This document shows positions 61,533-64,000 of a stretch of DNA of 64,000 nucleotides, one piece after another. The notes below the pieces were generated by a model that was not told the origin of the DNA, made no database searches, and was given only the letters and a program-made list of their open reading frames with translations. The position numbers and the translations under genes were made by a program. The stretch's first letter is position 1. Each line of letters begins with the position of its first letter. This DNA is from Asanoa hainanensis (GTDB lineage Bacteria > Actinomycetota > Actinomycetes > Mycobacteriales > Micromonosporaceae): NCBI RefSeq assembly GCF_900188485.1, contig NZ_FZPH01000014.1, positions 210,272 through 274,271 of the forward strand. Direction: 5' to 3'.

Positions 61533-62806
61533 GGGAGGACACCCTTCGACTCGAGCGCGTCCTGGATCGAGCCGCGCAGGTCCTTGGCGTCCTGGTCCGG
61601 CTTGATGTCGGCCGGCGGCGACAGCGTCGCGGAGAGCACCGTGGACAGGTTCTGGTAGGCCGGGGTGATCGGCCGGTTCGCGCCGTCCTTGACCTGGGCC
61701 AGGATGTCGGCCTTGAACGGGTACGCCTCGTCCATCTTCGGGTCGTCGTAGACGGACTCGATGGTCGGCGGCACACCGTCGTTGATCGCCGAGAACAGCT
61801 GGTGCTCCGGGGAGCGCAGGCAGAGCGCCGCTTCGTACGCCTCGGCCGGATGCTTCGAGTACGAGGAGACCGCCAGGCTGTAACCGCCGATCGTCACCTT
61901 GCTGGGCGTGCCGGCGTCGATGCCCGGATAACGTGCCCACTTGACCTTGTCCTTGAGGTCCGGCGCGCCCTCCTGCAGGGCCGGCCAGACGAACGGGTAG
62001 TTGAGCTGGAACGCGCCGTCGCCGCTCTGGAACTGCAGCCGGGCGCCGTCCTCCTGGGTGTTGGTGAAGGACGGGTTCGTGACGCCGGCCGACGCGAACT
62101 TCTGGAGCGTGCCGAGCGCGTCGACGGCACCCTGGTCGAACTCGACCTTCGCGCCGTCGTCGCTCAGCATCTTCCCGCCGCTGCTGGCGACCATGTTGTT
62201 GTAGAGCACCACGAGGCCCTCGTACTGCGCTCCCATGGTGTCGATCTCGTACGGCTTGCCCTGGCTCTTCAGGTCCTGGGACATCTTGATCATCTCGTCC
62301 CAGGTCTTCGGCGGGTCCGGCACGAGGTCGCTGCGGTACCAGAGCAGCTGCGTGTTGGTGTTCTTCGGCGCCGCGTAGAGTTTGTCCTCGTAGGACGCCG
62401 ACTCCAACGGCTGCTGCAGGGTGCCCTGCGACGCCTCGTCCTTCTCCTTGCCGGTCCACTCGCGGATCCACTTCGCGCTCGCGAACTCCGCCGTCCATGT
62501 CACGTCGAGCCCGAGCACGTCCATGCCGTCGTCCTCGGCCGCGAGCCGGCGCACCATCTGCACGCGCTGCTCGTCGGCGCCGCGCGGCAGCACCTGGTAG
62601 ACCATCCGGTAGCGGCCCTGCGCCTGCTGGTTGCAGTCGTCGACGACCTGCTGGAAGTTCTCCTCCGGTGCATAGTAGACGTTGATCTCCGGCGCGCCAC
62701 CGTCGCCGCCACTGCCGCAGGCCGCTGCCGGCCCGAGCAGCGCCACCGCGGCGAGCGCGGCCGCCCCCCACCGTCGCCTGCTGATTCCCCCAGATCGTTC
62801 CGCCAT
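61529..62806 (-). CDS. lpqY: Trehalose-binding lipoprotein LpqY
   Basis: 425 residues from ATG 62806 with GGAGG ahead. The signal sequence ([20 protein letters not shown]) ends in a lipobox-like AAC. The mature protein strongly resembles LpqY of mycobacteria: [34 protein letters not shown], a [10 protein letters not shown] stretch and the end SKGVLP. LpqY binds trehalose and related disaccharides for recycling by SugABC. The whole operon order is the same as in Mycobacterium. Confidence 0.88.
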   Translation of the reverse strand: MAERSGGISRRRWGAAALAAVALLGPAAACGSGGDGGAPEINVYYAPEENFQQVVDDCNQQAQGRYRMVYQVLPRGADEQRVQMVRRLAAEDDGMDVLGLDVTWTAEFASAKWIREWTGKEKDEASQGTLQQPLESASYEDKLYAAPKNTNTQLLWYRSDLVPDPPKTWDEMIKMSQDLKSQGKPYEIDTMGAQYEGLVVLYNNMVASSGGKMLSDDGAKVEFDQGAVDALGTLQKFASAGVTNPSFTNTQEDGARLQFQSGDGAFQLNYPFVWPALQEGAPDLKDKVKWARYPGIDAGTPSKVTIGGYSLAVSSYSKHPAEAYEAALCLRSPEHQLFSAINDGVPPTIESVYDDPKMDEAYPFKADILAQVKDGANRPITPAYQNLSTVLSATLSPPADIKPDQDAKDLRGSIQDALESKGVLP

Positions 62807-62910
62807 ATCCGGCCTCCGTTCCCGCGCCATTGCGGTTCGCCGATCTCGGACCATGCCCCGGCGGCGGGGAAAGCAAACCTGGACCGCTGTACACCTCGTG
62901 GACGACGGCA

Positions 62911-62943
62911 CGACACGGTACGGTCGCCTTACGTAACGTGTCG
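62911..62943. promoter_or_regulatory. Inverted repeat between lpqY and the RusA-like gene
   Basis: CGACACG (62911-62917) and CGTGTCG (62937-62943) flank TTACGTAA (62929-62936), itself a perfect palindrome. It lies in the 165-base divergent region and could be an operator for either gene. Confidence 0.35.
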
Positions 62944-62971
62944 CCCCCGCCCGACCCGCGGAGGTAGTGCC

Positions 62972-63385
62972 GTGCAGGAGACCACCCAGGCCCTCGCCTT
63001 CGAGGTGCGCGGCCTGCCGCCACAGAAGACCGAGACCCTGTCGATCCTCTCCGCCGGCCATCGCCAGGCCGAACGCGTCCGCGCGTTGCTGCTGGCGGCG
63101 CTGGCCGCGGCGCAACAGAGCGGCTGGACCCCGTCGCGTGCCGCGGTGTCACTGGAGGTCGTCGTGCGCGGTTCCGCCTCGCACGTGGGCTCCGCGCCGC
63201 GGTTCCTGGCCGGGGTCGCCGACGTGTTGAGCGACAAGCGGGGACGCCTGACCGGTACGCATCTCGGGGTGCTCGCCGACGTGACGCTGTACGCGGACGA
63301 GCGGCAGATCCGGTCGATCAGCTATCGCGAGGAGCCCGCCGACGAGCCGTCCTACCTGGTCCGGGTGGCGGCGCTGGGCGTTTGA
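62972..63385 (+). CDS. RusA-like resolvase-fold protein (putative)
   Basis: 137 residues from GTG 62972, with GGAGG upstream. The pattern FEVRGLPPQKTETL, the helical RQAERVRALLLAALAAA, then VTLYADERQIRSISYREE recalls RusA-type Holliday junction nucleases, which have the order PxxK, helix, D and a final Dd-qI motif. Here the acidic residues are fewer (GVADVLSD, ADERQ), so enzymatic activity is doubtful. Cytoplasmic. Function inferred only from pattern. Confidence 0.55.
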   Translation: MQETTQALAFEVRGLPPQKTETLSILSAGHRQAERVRALLLAALAAAQQSGWTPSRAAVSLEVVVRGSASHVGSAPRFLAGVADVLSDKRGRLTGTHLGVLADVTLYADERQIRSISYREEPADEPSYLVRVAALGV

Positions 63386-63414
63386 CCCGTCACCGCCCTG
63401 GGCATCTGACCGGT

Positions 63415-63687
63415 ATGGCCGCGGAACCTCATGTCACGCTCGAACCGGACCCCCACGACCCCGTCCAGCGCAAGCTTCGCGGGCCGCTGCAGGAACAGTT
63501 GAGCTCCGCCCTGCAGGCGGCGACGGAGCGGGTCCAGGCGTCGTACCGGGGCGAGTCGTTCGACGTCGTCTGCCGGCGGTTGCTGGACGAGACCAAGGCC
63601 GGCCTGCACCCGGACATCGCGGCCGGCTTCGAGCCGGACATGGACGAGCTGGCCGGGGTCGCAGTGGCAATCGTGCGGCGGGCCTAG
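63415..63687 (+). CDS. Small hypothetical protein, stop codon abutting an IS end
   Basis: 90 residues from ATG 63415. A soluble helical protein (LQEQLSSALQAATERVQASY) with VCRRLLDETKAGLHPDI in the middle and a C-terminal VAVAIVRRA. No known domain. Its TAG stop is within CTAG 63684-63687, directly before an IS end, so the true gene may have lost or changed codons there if the insertion happened after its stop; the present length seems intact. Confidence 0.6.
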   Translation: MAAEPHVTLEPDPHDPVQRKLRGPLQEQLSSALQAATERVQASYRGESFDVVCRRLLDETKAGLHPDIAAGFEPDMDELAGVAVAIVRRA

Positions 63688-64000
63688 TACTGCAACGGCA
63701 CTTATGGCGGTATCTGTCCGCGCCGGTGGTAGTGGCTGACGCGGGCTTGCCATTGGCGGCGTCGTCGGAAGTAGGACCAGGCCAGGACGTGGTCGGGGGT
63801 GGTGGGACGCGTCAGGGTGAATGCCAGGAGCAGGCGCCGGACCTCGGGTACGGTCAGCGCGATCAGCATGTCCTGCGCGAGGCTGGGTTTGCTTGTGTGG
63901 CAAGGGATTTCGCGACGACGAGTAGGGCGTGGGTGGCCATGGACAGGGTGATGTGGGCGTACCACGCCCGCCAGTCCCGGGCCTGGTACTGGTCCAGGCC
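63688..64000 (-). mobile_element. Right end of an IS701-family-like insertion sequence
   Basis: The element begins after CTAG (63684-63687), which fits the YTAR target of IS701-type elements. The terminal bases TACTGCAACGGCACTTA are of a kind seen at the ends of such elements. The transposase is on the minus strand and continues beyond the window, so the other end and the second target copy cannot be seen. Confidence 0.6.
63702..64000 (-). pseudogene. 3' end of an IS701-type transposase, frameshifted
   Basis: On the minus strand one frame reads [20 protein letters not shown] and then [18 protein letters not shown] before a stop. The next part, [18 protein letters not shown] and WSYFRRRRQWQARVSHY, is in another frame. 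Intact relatives have both parts in a single frame (DQYQxRxWxAWYxHITLxM ... LTVxEVRRL ... WRRxHQxxAxxSHYxRR). A one-base shift around 63870-63910 would explain this, so this copy is probably inactive. Ends at TAA 63704-63702. Confidence 0.65.

Overview
The window is very GC-rich, with dense short-gap operons, many GTG starts and 4-bp start/stop overlaps, which points to a high-GC actinobacterium. Several gene contents fit the Micromonosporaceae: MurL/MurD2, NgcEFG, LpqY-SugABC, DUF3097, PknB, a LAL regulator, mycothiol-type proteins and AAGGGNCCCTT palindromes. The family-level placement is inference. It reads as ordinary chromosome with one insertion-sequence end at the right edge. I see no rRNA, tRNA, CRISPR array, prophage, plasmid origin or large biosynthetic cluster, and no gene-free stretch above 300 bases.

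Layout. 0-7 kb: metallo-beta-lactamase-fold hydrolase, secreted LPMO-CBM2, PfkB sugar kinase, transglutaminase-like protein, membrane protein, ECF sigma factor coupled to a membrane-anchored BNR-like protein, aldo/keto reductase. 7-16.5 kb: SDR; a promoter framed by inverted repeats that drives a membrane protein/XRE regulator/oxidoreductase operon; DinB-like protein; lipoprotein; a region of decayed repeats; DUF3097; class C beta-lactamase-like hydrolase; NfeD-SPFH pair. 16.7-22 kb: long disordered membrane protein, SDR/oxidoreductase pair divergent from a TetR gene, SpoU methyltransferase.

22-33 kb: argG; the divergent pair murL/murD2, an alternative route to D-glutamate in peptidoglycan in which L-Glu is ligated first and epimerised on the nucleotide precursor; a class III aminotransferase; then a GlcNAc/chitobiose uptake cluster (RpiR regulator, SIS protein, NgcE-F-G) with no ATPase. 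33-43.5 kb: family A DNA polymerase, DUF6193-like protein, MobA-like protein, MBL protein, GH63-type glucosidase divergent from a GT4 glycosyltransferase, membrane Ser/Thr kinase overlapped by an ASCH-like protein.

44-54 kb is the least understood part: a DUF4062-STAND-TPR protein, a coupled pair of unknown proteins, a small membrane protein/sigma factor/LuxR-type ATPase module, a truncated Nudix gene and three hypotheticals. 54-64 kb: CorC/HlyC-type protein, TerC protein, SnoaL-like and LysR genes, a muconolactone-isomerase-like protein, and an operon in the order lpqY-sugA-sugB-sugC (trehalose import). SugC belongs to the multi-sugar ATPase family and could also energise NgcFG. The window ends with a RusA-like protein, a small hypothetical, and the end of an IS701-type element that abuts its stop codon.

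Two import systems, a secreted chitin/cellulose-active LPMO and a MurNAc-pathway variant make amino-sugar and cell-wall metabolism the main coherent theme. All functions are read from sequence motifs and remembered families; no search was run.
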